Positions 1 through 7,699 of a stretch of 49,054 bases of DNA are shown one piece after another. The stretch's first letter is position 1. The number at the start of each line of letters is the position of its first letter. Source of the stretch: Bacteroidota bacterium. GTDB taxonomy: Bacteria; Bacteroidota; Bacteroidia; Cytophagales; Cyclobacteriaceae. Below the pieces are notes generated by a model. The model had not been told where the DNA came from, made no database searches, and was given only the letters and a program-made list of their open reading frames with translations. Both the position numbers and the translations under genes were made by a program. The DNA lies in the NCBI GenBank assembly GCA_023393375.1, contig JAEWLI010000101.1, positions 1 through 49,054 on the forward strand, given 5' to 3'.

Positions 1-2261
1 CCTGCCGAAACTCCGGGGAAAAAGCCGTATCTCCGCTCTTTTGGAAATATTTGAGACCCATCATATCTAAAAACAAGCTCCAGCAGATATTTATCGTCGA
101 AACTATAGTTTGCCCTACCGAAATAATTGTTATATCCGCCTTGCCAAGCTGATCCATTATTATCTTTATCATCTGGATCGTTACTTCCCACTGCTATCTG
201 GTCAATTGAGGGGCTTACATAATTTCTACGAACAGCATTAATCCAATTATGATTATCCTTTTGTTGTTCTGTCCCCAGCAAGAAGTTTAAATGATGTTTG
301 GCAAATGTTCTCTCATAATTTAATCGAAAATTATAAAGTTCGGTAGTCCATCGACGATACCATTCAGAAAGTTCAGGATTCGCAATACCTGTTCCTTTCA
401 TTCTTTGAAATTCTTCTGTGACGGTATTGTAATCATGATAAAAATACGGTAGGCGCCACCTTTTTTCAACTTGATGGCTCAAATCATAATTATAACTAGC
501 TTCCAATTTCAATCCTTCTACAAAAGGTACTTTATATGACGCTGTAAATGTGGAATAAATAGGTGCATCTTCTCTCGTAATATATCCCCTTTGATTCAGA
601 AGAAGCGGGTTTTCACCCAATCTGCCTGCAGCAATCAAACCATTAGGGTATCTGGCTGCTAATGTGGGGTTGGCTTGAATAATATTATGGAAGTTTACCC
701 AAACCTCTTCATTGGTAGCAACCGATGAAAACTTCTTGTTGTTCAAAATAGCTGACAAGTTTGCCCCCAAAGTAAGATTATCTGTAAGATTGACATCAAC
801 TTTGATGCGCATATTATATTGTTTATATTTAGTTGGGTCATTTCTAAAATTACCATCCTGTGTTGTAGCCCCAAAAGACAGAAAATAACTTACAGCATCA
901 GTTCCTCCGTTAGCAGACAGGTTTAGTCTCTGTTGAGTAGAATAAGGCTTTAGCACTTCATCTATCCAGTTTGTATTTGGATGCAATATGGGATCTGAAC
1001 CGTCCCTAAATTTTTGTATCCTATCATTCGAATATGGAGCTGACCAATCATCATCAGGGCCAGGTCTATCAGCACGATACCAGGCACCTTCATTATACGC
1101 TTGAGCAAAGGTTGCTGCGTCAAGCATTTCAGGTAATTGTGTTGGTCTTTGAAATGCGTGATTATAGGAAAAATCGAAGACTGGTTTTCCCTTATTGCCC
1201 GATTTGGTTGTAATCAGGATTACTCCATTAGCAGCCCGGGCTCCATAAATAGCGGCAGAAGCATCTTTTAGTACCGAAATACTCTCAATATCCTCCGGAT
1301 TTAATCTACTCATCAAGCTACGAGGTACGCCATCGACTATTATTAATGGTGCATTTACACGTGCCCTTTCATTGGAGTCATCAATATTATTAGAATAAAA
1401 AGTACTTGCTCCCCTGATATAAAAAGTCGGATCATCTCTACCTGGTTCACCTGTACGTTGGCTTACCGCTAGTCCGGGAAGTTTACCGGCAAGGGAACTT
1501 GAAACGTTTGCAGACGGGCTTTTTGTAATCTCCTCCCCTTTAATATTTGACACCGAACCAGTTAAAGTTTCCCTTCTTTGTTCACCATACCCTACTACAA
1601 TAATCTCTTGTAGAGCTGTGATATCTGGCAACATTGTGACATTAATTACACTCTGAGACCCCACTGTAATTTCTTCCCTGGTATATCCAATATAACTGAA
1701 AACCAAAACAGCACTTCCGGAAGGTACATTTATAGAGTAATTGCCATCCGCATCTGTTATTGTTCCGAAAGAAGAACCTTGTAAAACTATATTTACACCT
1801 GGCAATGATTCGCCATCGGATGAAATCACCCTTCCAGAAACCAATTGTTCCTGTAGTACAATCGTTACATCCGGCTCGTTTACCAATGTGCCATCTGATT
1901 TTTTTGTAACATTGATGGTATTGTTGACCTGCTTGAATTTCAGATCGGTTTGTTTTGAAATTTCCATCAAAATCTCATCAACAGCTATTTTTTTCTTTTT
2001 AAATTTTATTTGGACAGCATTATCGATGTGCTTGTTTTCAAGGAAAAATCTAAAATTGGTTTTGGCTTCTATTTCACTGAATAATTCATTAATAGTTGCC
2101 CATTGGGTGTCAATGGTAATGATAACTTCCCTGACACTCTTTACGCTTTGCGCTGAACCTTTTTCAGCCATCAGAATTGTTACAAAAATCATTTGTAGCA
2201 CAATCCCGTAAAAAGTAGATTTTGAACACATTACTAGTAGTTCACGTAACTTTTTTTTCAT
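1..2261 (-). CDS. SusC/RagA-type TonB-dependent transporter with STN signalling domain (partial, C-terminus beyond window)
   Basis: The minus-strand frame opens at an ATG at 2261 and stays open to the left edge, giving about 753 codons. In order it shows a signal peptide with a basic start (MKKKLRELL), an STN (secretin/TonB N-terminal) domain at about residues 45-105, a carboxypeptidase-D-regulatory-like domain (about 120-205, GVNIVLQGSSFGTITDADG), the TonB plug with the SusC signature around LKDASAAIYGARAANGVILI, and then barrel sequence. The last residues visible (YGFFPGVSA) are typical of a barrel strand far from the C-terminus, so a few hundred residues are missing. The STN domain is the part that contacts a FecR-type anti-sigma factor; the FecR and ECF sigma genes lie directly upstream on the same strand. 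The transported substrate cannot be read from the sequence; a SusD gene would be expected just beyond the left edge. Confidence 0.93.
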   Translation of the reverse strand, partial: MKKKLRELLVMCSKSTFYGIVLQMIFVTILMAEKGSAQSVKSVREVIITIDTQWATINELFSEIEAKTNFRFFLENKHIDNAVQIKFKKKKIAVDEILMEISKQTDLKFKQVNNTINVTKKSDGTLVNEPDVTIVLQEQLVSGRVISSDGESLPGVNIVLQGSSFGTITDADGNYSINVPSGSAVLVFSYIGYTREEITVGSQSVINVTMLPDITALQEIIVVGYGEQRRETLTGSVSNIKGEEITKSPSANVSSSLAGKLPGLAVSQRTGEPGRDDPTFYIRGASTFYSNNIDDSNERARVNAPLIIVDGVPRSLMSRLNPEDIESISVLKDASAAIYGARAANGVILITTKSGNKGKPVFDFSYNHAFQRPTQLPEMLDAATFAQAYNEGAWYRADRPGPDDDWSAPYSNDRIQKFRDGSDPILHPNTNWIDEVLKPYSTQQRLNLSANGGTDAVSYFLSFGATTQDGNFRNDPTKYKQYNMRIKVDVNLTDNLTLGANLSAILNNKKFSSVATNEEVWVNFHNIIQANPTLAARYPNGLIAAGRLGENPLLLNQRGYITREDAPIYSTFTASYKVPFVEGLKLEASYNYDLSHQVEKRWRLPYFYHDYNTVTEEFQRMKGTGIANPELSEWYRRWTTELYNFRLNYERTFAKHHLNFLLGTEQQKDNHNWINAVRRNYVSPSIDQIAVGSNDPDDKDNNGSAWQGGYNNYFGRANYSFDDKYLLELVFRYDGSQIFPKERRYGFFPGVSA

Positions 2262-2295
2262 AAATTTGGATTTTTAAATTTTACAACATTTACAG

Positions 2296-2338
2296 AAGTC
2301 CCCATGAATATTCGCCAAAATATTAATGATGGGGACTT
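2296..2338. other. Intergenic hairpin between FecR and STN-SusC genes
   Basis: AAGTCCCCAT (2296-2305) pairs with ATGGGGACTT (2329-2338), and an inner AATATT pair (2307-2312 with 2319-2324) lengthens the stem. Read on the plus strand it is followed by a T-run (TCTTTTTTT), so it resembles an intrinsic terminator for rightward transcription. On the coding (minus) strand there is no U-run, so it may instead be an mRNA-processing or stabilising stem that sets the SusC level apart from FecR. Function is inferred. Confidence 0.6.
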
Positions 2339-2389
2339 TCTTTTTTTAAAACAAAATGATTATGGACCATTTATTAATTTCTTCATAAT

Positions 2390-3427
2390 TTATAAGATTT
2401 TGAGCGTTACATTTTTTCCTTCTATTTGATATTCGATATTGTATAAAAAGCTTAAATTTTTAATAATTTCTTCCAGACTTATATCCTTAAATTCCCCGTC
2501 AATGCTCCAGGGTTGCTTATTTTCACCAATAATCAAAAATTTCACATCATACCATTTTTCCATTCTTTTTACAAATTCATCAAGGGAAGCATTTTTGAAC
2601 ACAAGAATTTTATCTTTCCAACCCGTCACTTCTAAAAAATTGAAACTGGACACCACAAATTGATTGGATTGGAAATCATGTGTCACCTTTTCACCTGGCT
2701 GAAGCCAAATATCTTCTGTTTCATCATTTATATGGTGGATTTTCACCAAACCTGAAACAAGTGCAATCTCTGTTCGATTTTCTTCCGGCCACACTTTTAC
2801 ATTAAATGAAGTTCCTAAAGCAGTGGTTTCTGTATTTCCACCTATCACTACAAAAGGCCATTCTTTATTTTCGGCCACATCAAAAAAGGCTTCTCCCATT
2901 AATTCCACCACCCTTTTGGTGGAATCAAAAACTTCGGGGAAAGTCAATTTACTTTCTGAGTTTAAAACAACAGTGCTTCCGTCAGACAATTGAAAAGTGG
3001 TTTTTCTGCCTTTGGGATTACTTTTTTCTACCATGCTGATTTTTTGTTCAACCACTTCCCGGGGTAAGGAATTAAGTATGATAAAAGAAATCATTATTAT
3101 CATGGATATAGAGGCGGCCACTTTCATCAATTGGAAATATAGCATGGAAGATTGCCCCTTTGATGCTTGAATCAAATTCCAAGTGTCTGACCTTTTAGCT
3201 TTTATTATATTTCTTAATGTTTCCTTGTAATCCGCCTCACCCGAAAGTGTCTCAAAACGTAAACCGCGAATAATTCCAGCAGCTTGTTCCGCCGACTGTC
3301 TTTTTTCCGGAAATGCCTCAAGGGTCTCTTGCCAAAATATATCCTTTCGGAGATCAGGATTTAGCACCCAGTCCTTAAAACCATCGTCTTTTAGAAAATC
3401 AATTACTTTATACTCTTTATAATTCAT
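2390..3427 (-). CDS. FecR-family anti-sigma factor
   Basis: 345 residues with the layout of Bacteroidota FecR proteins: a cytoplasmic N-terminal segment (1-100) that would bind the sigma factor, a single membrane helix at about 102-120 (VAASISMIIMISFIILNSL), a periplasmic FecR domain at about 140-232 (FQLSDGSTVVLNSESKLTFP, GEAFFDVA, TALGTSFNV) and a C-terminal DUF4974-like domain at about 275-344 (LEEIIKNLSFLYNIEY). The family passes a signal from the STN domain of an outer-membrane transporter to an ECF sigma factor. Here the sigma gene is just upstream and the STN-SusC gene just downstream, so all three partners are present and in the usual order. The start is an ATG. The function is assigned from family and context; the inducing glycan is unknown. 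Confidence 0.93.
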   Translation of the reverse strand: MNYKEYKVIDFLKDDGFKDWVLNPDLRKDIFWQETLEAFPEKRQSAEQAAGIIRGLRFETLSGEADYKETLRNIIKAKRSDTWNLIQASKGQSSMLYFQLMKVAASISMIIMISFIILNSLPREVVEQKISMVEKSNPKGRKTTFQLSDGSTVVLNSESKLTFPEVFDSTKRVVELMGEAFFDVAENKEWPFVVIGGNTETTALGTSFNVKVWPEENRTEIALVSGLVKIHHINDETEDIWLQPGEKVTHDFQSNQFVVSSFNFLEVTGWKDKILVFKNASLDEFVKRMEKWYDVKFLIIGENKQPWSIDGEFKDISLEEIIKNLSFLYNIEYQIEGKNVTLKIL

Positions 3428-3602
3428 AAGCGTCGGCAGTGTAAAAATGATCCACTGTATATATAAAGAGAGAGAATTACTTAAAACAACCTGAAAAAAT
3501 GTTAATTTTTTTTAAATTTTTGGTTGAGATGATGAAATTGCTATGTAAAAGTCAACATTATATTAGTTTTAGTCAGTAAATCAAAAAAGGTATCAATACA
3601 AG

Positions 3603-4235
3603 TTAATGAATTATCAACCTTAGTTTTTTAAGGGCTTGATAAACCAAGTTCCTAACGGTTTTTACCTGGGTGTAATTAAAAATCTCACACATTTCCGAAT
3701 AGGAAAGGTTTTGATAATAAAAATAATAAATAGCTTCTCGTTCCTTTTCCGTTAATGTAATAATTCCTTTTTTGATCCTTTCCTTCTGGTGCTCATCGGT
3801 TTGAATATTCATCAGCCGTTCTTCCTGAGAGATCTCTATATGGTAAGTCTGATGACCGAGATCATTTTCCCTTGCATGGTTTTTTCTTGTAAACTGGATA
3901 TATTTGAGCAATCGCCTTCTGAAAGACTTATAAAGGTATAGCTTTATACATTTCACTTCACCAAGATTGCTTCGCTTATTAATAAGATCAATAAATAAAT
4001 CCTGGATACAATCCATGATCAATGATTTATCTTTTGTTAATTGATAGCCAATGTTTAGTAATTTTTCAAAGTAGCTGTTATAAATATGGACGAACGCGGA
4101 TTCATTGCCAGATTTAAATTTTTCCCATATATATGCTTCGTCTGCACCAGCTAAAACAGAATAATTATCAATTGTATGAGATTTCTCGTCATCAATTGAA
4201 GGCTCGGGATATTTTGGAAAAAGCTTCACATCCAT
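3603..4235 (-). CDS. ECF-type RNA polymerase sigma-70 factor
   Basis: About 210 residues. Region 2 lies near the middle third (FVHIYNSYFEKLLNIGYQLT, then DCIQDLFIDLINKRSNLGEV) and region 4, the -35-binding helix-turn-helix, near the C-terminus (LTEKEREAIYYFYYQNLSYS, then EIFNYTQVKTVRNLVYQALKKL). This is the FecI-like class found in front of FecR and STN-SusC in Bacteroidota. A longer reading from 4259 would need a TTG start; the ATG at 4235 is preferred and loses no conserved region. The N-terminal extension of about 35 residues before region 2 has no recognisable domain. It likely directs the downstream SusC/SusD unit when the transporter engages its ligand. A 175-bp gap separates it from fecR, with no clear promoter motif in it. 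Confidence 0.92.
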   Translation of the reverse strand: MDVKLFPKYPEPSIDDEKSHTIDNYSVLAGADEAYIWEKFKSGNESAFVHIYNSYFEKLLNIGYQLTKDKSLIMDCIQDLFIDLINKRSNLGEVKCIKLYLYKSFRRRLLKYIQFTRKNHARENDLGHQTYHIEISQEERLMNIQTDEHQKERIKKGIITLTEKEREAIYYFYYQNLSYSEMCEIFNYTQVKTVRNLVYQALKKLRLIIH

Positions 4236-4375
4236 ATCTTTATAATTTTTAAGGTTCAAATGAACAATTCACGTTACCGCTACTTCAATAGCCAAACCTG
4301 TTTAGCTCATCAATAAAGCTTTTACTGGTTTTCTTTCATCTTAATTTTTTAAATTAAAAAAATATATATTTATAT

Positions 4376-4391
4376 CCGGAATGAAATCCGG
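4376..4391 (-). terminator. Weak hairpin downstream of aldo/keto reductase gene
   Basis: CCGGA/TCCGG with a six-base loop lies just past the stop of the aldo/keto reductase gene and is followed on the minus strand by an AT-only stretch containing a run of seven T. The stem is only 5 bp, so this is a weak intrinsic-terminator candidate, but its position at the end of the LacI-linked operon fits. Confidence 0.4.
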
Positions 4392-4404
4392 TGGCACCTT
4401 CTCT

Positions 4405-5427
4405 TTAGTTTACAATAGTGCCGTCCAAATCCCACAAGTCTTCCCAATTATTAGCTTCCTTCCATAAAAAAACATGGCCTTTGATCAACCGGCAATTTTT
4501 ATCAATTTTACTTATTTCCTCCATTTCAGCAGGAGACAACGGATCTTCAACAGCCGCTTTCAAATTGCTCAGGATTTTTTCATCTTTTACTGAGAAAGGA
4601 ATGGGAACCTGCCCTCTTTGAATGGCCCATTTTATACAAATAAGCGCAGGATGCACCCCATGACTATCTGCGATTTTTACGATTACCGGATCCTCAATGT
4701 CCACGGTATCCGTAGCTGTTCTATCCCTTTCGGGACGTTTTGGAGACCCAAGTGGGCTATACCCTATTGGTAGGATTTCGTTTTCAATCAAATACTTAAA
4801 AAACTCTGGTTGTTGAAAATGGGGATGAAGTTCCATTTCATTTACCACGGGTTTGATATTGCAATCCTGCAACAATAATTTCATTTTTGGAATAGTCATA
4901 TTGGAAGTGCCAATATTCTGTACCAAGCCCTTTTTGACCAATTGCTCCATTTGTCGCCATGCTTTCATATAATTTTCATGGATATATGGCTTGGCATCGG
5001 GCATACGGGTATTTATATCACATCCGGCAGGATGATGGTTGGGAAATGGCCAATGGACAAGGTAAAGATCCAGGTAATCGAGTTGCAGATCGCTCAAAGA
5101 TTTCCTGCACGACTCTTCTATTCTGTCGTGCATGTTGTTCCAAACTTTCGAGGTAATCCACAATTCCTCTCTTTTTACAATCTTCTTTTCAAACAATTCC
5201 TTAAGTACTTCACCTATTTCTTTTTCGTTGTGATAAACCGATGCACAATCGATATGGCGGTATCCCATCAGGATAGCTTTTTTAACAGCTTGAGCAATTC
5301 GATCAGCGGTATAATTATCTGAACTGAAAGTGCCCAGGCCAATTGCAGGAATTTTGCCTCCATTGGCAAGTGTCTTATAAGGTACTGATGAAGGATCTAT
5401 TTTCTGATATGGTGTTTCTATTTTCAT
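4405..5427 (-). CDS. Aldo/keto reductase
   Basis: About 340 residues forming one AKR TIM barrel. The catalytic tetrad is visible: Asp60 and Tyr65 in GYRHIDCASVYHNEKEIG, Lys94 in ITSKVW and His125 in LVHWP (numbered from the ATG at 5427). The C-terminal half carries GTSNMTIPK and the cofactor-side IPFSVKDEKI. The family reduces aldehydes or aldoses, usually with NADPH. An upstream TTG at 5466 would overlap the preceding gene by 10 bp; the ATG is preferred because the barrel begins well after it. It is last in an operon with a FucP-type symporter, a zinc dehydrogenase and a DUF6786-like protein. An aldose reductase paired with a polyol-type dehydrogenase would suit an oxidoreductive sugar route, but the substrate is not readable from sequence. 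Confidence 0.9.
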   Translation of the reverse strand: MKIETPYQKIDPSSVPYKTLANGGKIPAIGLGTFSSDNYTADRIAQAVKKAILMGYRHIDCASVYHNEKEIGEVLKELFEKKIVKREELWITSKVWNNMHDRIEESCRKSLSDLQLDYLDLYLVHWPFPNHHPAGCDINTRMPDAKPYIHENYMKAWRQMEQLVKKGLVQNIGTSNMTIPKMKLLLQDCNIKPVVNEMELHPHFQQPEFFKYLIENEILPIGYSPLGSPKRPERDRTATDTVDIEDPVIVKIADSHGVHPALICIKWAIQRGQVPIPFSVKDEKILSNLKAAVEDPLSPAEMEEISKIDKNCRLIKGHVFLWKEANNWEDLWDLDGTIVN

Positions 5428-5456
5428 TTCTTTATACTTATCTTTTACATCTATAT

Positions 5457-6611
5457 CTAAAAACAATTGGAAAGATCTGTTCCCAAAACAGTGAGGGCAA
5501 TTCTGTTCAAAGCATCATAATCACCCTTTAAATGGATTGTAGTATGATCGTGCCGTAATGTTTCACCTGGTTTCAGGTTTGCAGCAGCGGAAGATGTTTC
5601 CAGTTCATAAAAAGGCCCCATTATACTTCCATCTGGTAACGGACCATCATTGTATGAATTCACCACATCACCCATAAATGGTTCTTCCTGCCACTCCCAC
5701 ATTGAATTGACGTATGCTTGCTGAGGATTATTAAATGTGTACTTAATAATTGTAAGAACATTATTCAGGGGATCATAACTACCTAAAACAGGTTTTGCAT
5801 ATTTAGGGCCAATCCCTATTTTGCCCCGCTCTCTCCCATCTCCTTTAAACAAGACAGCATTGGATAACCGTTTAATTCGGTTTTCTGCTATTCTTCCAAA
5901 ATAATTATCGTTAATTAAATCCTCATTATCATTATTTGTGATTGGTAAGATGATAGTTGTACGGTCAGAAGGGGATAATTGGGCCAATACCCATATGGAT
6001 AACATGCCGGTTTCCCGCGTCCATTCGTCTTCTCCAGTATTGGTCAATCTATTGCTGGAAGTGAAAGCAACCCGACTTACATTATCCGGAATTTCCATAT
6101 CGATTAAGTTTCCTGTTTCACGATAATCATGCAAAACGATTTCCCTGAAGGCATTTAACTTGAAAACATTGCCCTGATAATTTTCCAGTTTCATGTTCTT
6201 CTGCAATGTAGCCTGATATTGAGTAGCTGAAACCAATTCCCAGCTTTCTGTATCTATTGGTGCTGGGGTTTGCCAGTCATCAAGGACAAAATCACTTCCT
6301 GTTTTAAAAAAAATGGAAAATTGCCCTCCTTCAGGCCCAAGCCAATAGCGATCTTCGCCACCAAAATTGTTACAATGGGGCAAAAACTTTTGTGATTTGA
6401 TGAGGTCATAGTTGATCCAACCAAAACTGTCCCCATGATCACCATCATCAGTACTGGTCATAATTCTGCCCTGAAGTTGAGGACTAATCAAAATTTTGGC
6501 ATTGTCACGACTTAGCTCCAAAATGGAGATATGCTCTTTCAGGAATTTCCTATCCTTATCAAATATTTTCCCCGTGTCTTTCATTTTTGAAATTTCCTTA
6601 GTAACACTCAT
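5457..6611 (-). CDS. DUF6786-like protein of unknown function
   Basis: 384 residues with no signal peptide or membrane helix, so probably cytoplasmic. The N-terminal half contains ILISPQLQGRIMTSTDDGD, FGWINYDLI and FGGEDRYWLGPEGGQFSIFF, and the C-terminal half is rich in short beta-strand-like segments. I recognise this as the family usually called DUF6786. The Gly-rich GRIMTST and the GGEDRYWLGPEGG segment recall aldose-1-epimerase-like beta-sandwich folds, but that is only an impression. It sits between the zinc dehydrogenase and the aldo/keto reductase with short spacers, so a part in handling the same sugar (mutarotation or binding) is plausible. No catalytic residues can be named with confidence. 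Confidence 0.75.
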   Translation of the reverse strand: MSVTKEISKMKDTGKIFDKDRKFLKEHISILELSRDNAKILISPQLQGRIMTSTDDGDHGDSFGWINYDLIKSQKFLPHCNNFGGEDRYWLGPEGGQFSIFFKTGSDFVLDDWQTPAPIDTESWELVSATQYQATLQKNMKLENYQGNVFKLNAFREIVLHDYRETGNLIDMEIPDNVSRVAFTSSNRLTNTGEDEWTRETGMLSIWVLAQLSPSDRTTIILPITNNDNEDLINDNYFGRIAENRIKRLSNAVLFKGDGRERGKIGIGPKYAKPVLGSYDPLNNVLTIIKYTFNNPQQAYVNSMWEWQEEPFMGDVVNSYNDGPLPDGSIMGPFYELETSSAAANLKPGETLRHDHTTIHLKGDYDALNRIALTVLGTDLSNCF

Positions 6612-6623
6612 ATTGATCTTACT

Positions 6624-7694
6624 TTACCTGATCTCTTCATCAAAGACCACTGCCACTTTTCCGCATTTACCTTCATCCATAAGTTGATATGCTGAACTTG
6701 CTTCATCGAGCGTAAACCTGTGTGTCACCAAATCCTCGGGATGAATTCCCCATCTTGAAATTCTTTCAACCAATTCTTCCATTTTCCAGATTGAGGTCAC
6801 CCAAGAGCCATAAATTGTAATTTGTTCATGGATAATATCCGGACTTGGATTAAATTCAACCGTTCCTCCTTCACCTAAAAAGACACATTTTCCCCATTTT
6901 CTTGTACCTCTGATCGCTAATTGGCGCCCCGAGGTATGTCCAGAACAATCAACTGTTCTTTCGCAACCAGCTCCGTTGGTCAATTCCATGATTTTTTGTA
7001 ATGCAGTATCATCAGATACAAATGCATGTGTAGCAAGGCCTTTTTCAAGAGCAAGGTCAACCCTTTCCTTCACCACATCGAAAGCAATCAATTTTTGCGC
7101 GCCCATTGCTTTGGCCAACATCAAAGTTGCCAAGCCTACTGGCCCTAACCCCACTACCAATACCGCATCATTTCCACAAATACCTATTTTTTCCAGCCCT
7201 TCGTATACCGTTCCAAATCCACATGCGATTTGTGCACCATCTGTATAGGTCAGGTTATCAGGGAGCAATACCAGGTCTTTTTCATCGGCAATGATATATT
7301 CTGCCATTCCACCATCCCTTTGCCAGCCATACGCTTTTCGGTGTTGTTCATTGGTGCAGGAAATCATGTATCCTCTCCTGCAATCATTGCAAACCCCACA
7401 ACCTGAGATATGATACACAACCACCCTGTCACCTTCCTTAAATCTTTTTAGCCCTGGCCCACACTTAATGATTTGACCTGCGGGTTCATGTCCGGCTATT
7501 TTGTTCTGATAAGCTTCCGGGCCTTTGCCCAAATGTTCTCTGTAAATAGCCCTTATATCACTTCCGCATATGGTGGAGGATTTGGTTTTTAGTAAAACCT
7601 GACCATGCCCTGGTTCAGGAACATTTATTTCTTTAAATATTACCGTACTGTTTCCAGGAAGAAAAGCACCGGTCATTGTTTTTAGAATAGACAT
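6624..7694 (-). CDS. Zinc-dependent medium-chain alcohol/polyol dehydrogenase
   Basis: 356 residues of the MDR superfamily. Catalytic zinc ligands are Cys43 (STICGSD) and His69-Glu70 (AGHEPAG). The structural-zinc lobe has four cysteines in the correct spacing (Cys99, 102, 105, 113). The Rossmann fold starts at VGLGPVGLAT (Gly182, 184, 187), and an acidic residue (Asp206, IAFDVVKE) ends the second strand, which predicts NAD(H) rather than NADP(H). Family members oxidise secondary alcohols such as sorbitol, xylitol, threonine or sugar lactol carbons. It lies 5 bp after the symporter gene and 12 bp before the DUF6786-like gene, so the four genes are one transcript. A polyol dehydrogenase next to an aldose reductase suggests reduction then re-oxidation of one sugar; this is inferred. 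Confidence 0.92.
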   Translation of the reverse strand: MSILKTMTGAFLPGNSTVIFKEINVPEPGHGQVLLKTKSSTICGSDIRAIYREHLGKGPEAYQNKIAGHEPAGQIIKCGPGLKRFKEGDRVVVYHISGCGVCNDCRRGYMISCTNEQHRKAYGWQRDGGMAEYIIADEKDLVLLPDNLTYTDGAQIACGFGTVYEGLEKIGICGNDAVLVVGLGPVGLATLMLAKAMGAQKLIAFDVVKERVDLALEKGLATHAFVSDDTALQKIMELTNGAGCERTVDCSGHTSGRQLAIRGTRKWGKCVFLGEGGTVEFNPSPDIIHEQITIYGSWVTSIWKMEELVERISRWGIHPEDLVTHRFTLDEASSAYQLMDEGKCGKVAVVFDEEIR

Positions 7695-7699
7695 ATCCG

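Noticed and set aside
1741..2211. 156-codon rightward open frame antisense to the partial SusC
   Set aside because: It is the mirror of the STN and carboxypeptidase-D-like domains of the SusC, whose minus-strand frame is continuous with clear motifs.
3494..3511. A/T-only hairpin (AAAAAAT / ATTTTTT) between sigma and fecR genes
   Set aside because: The stem has no G-C pair and such structures are expected by chance in AT-rich spacers.
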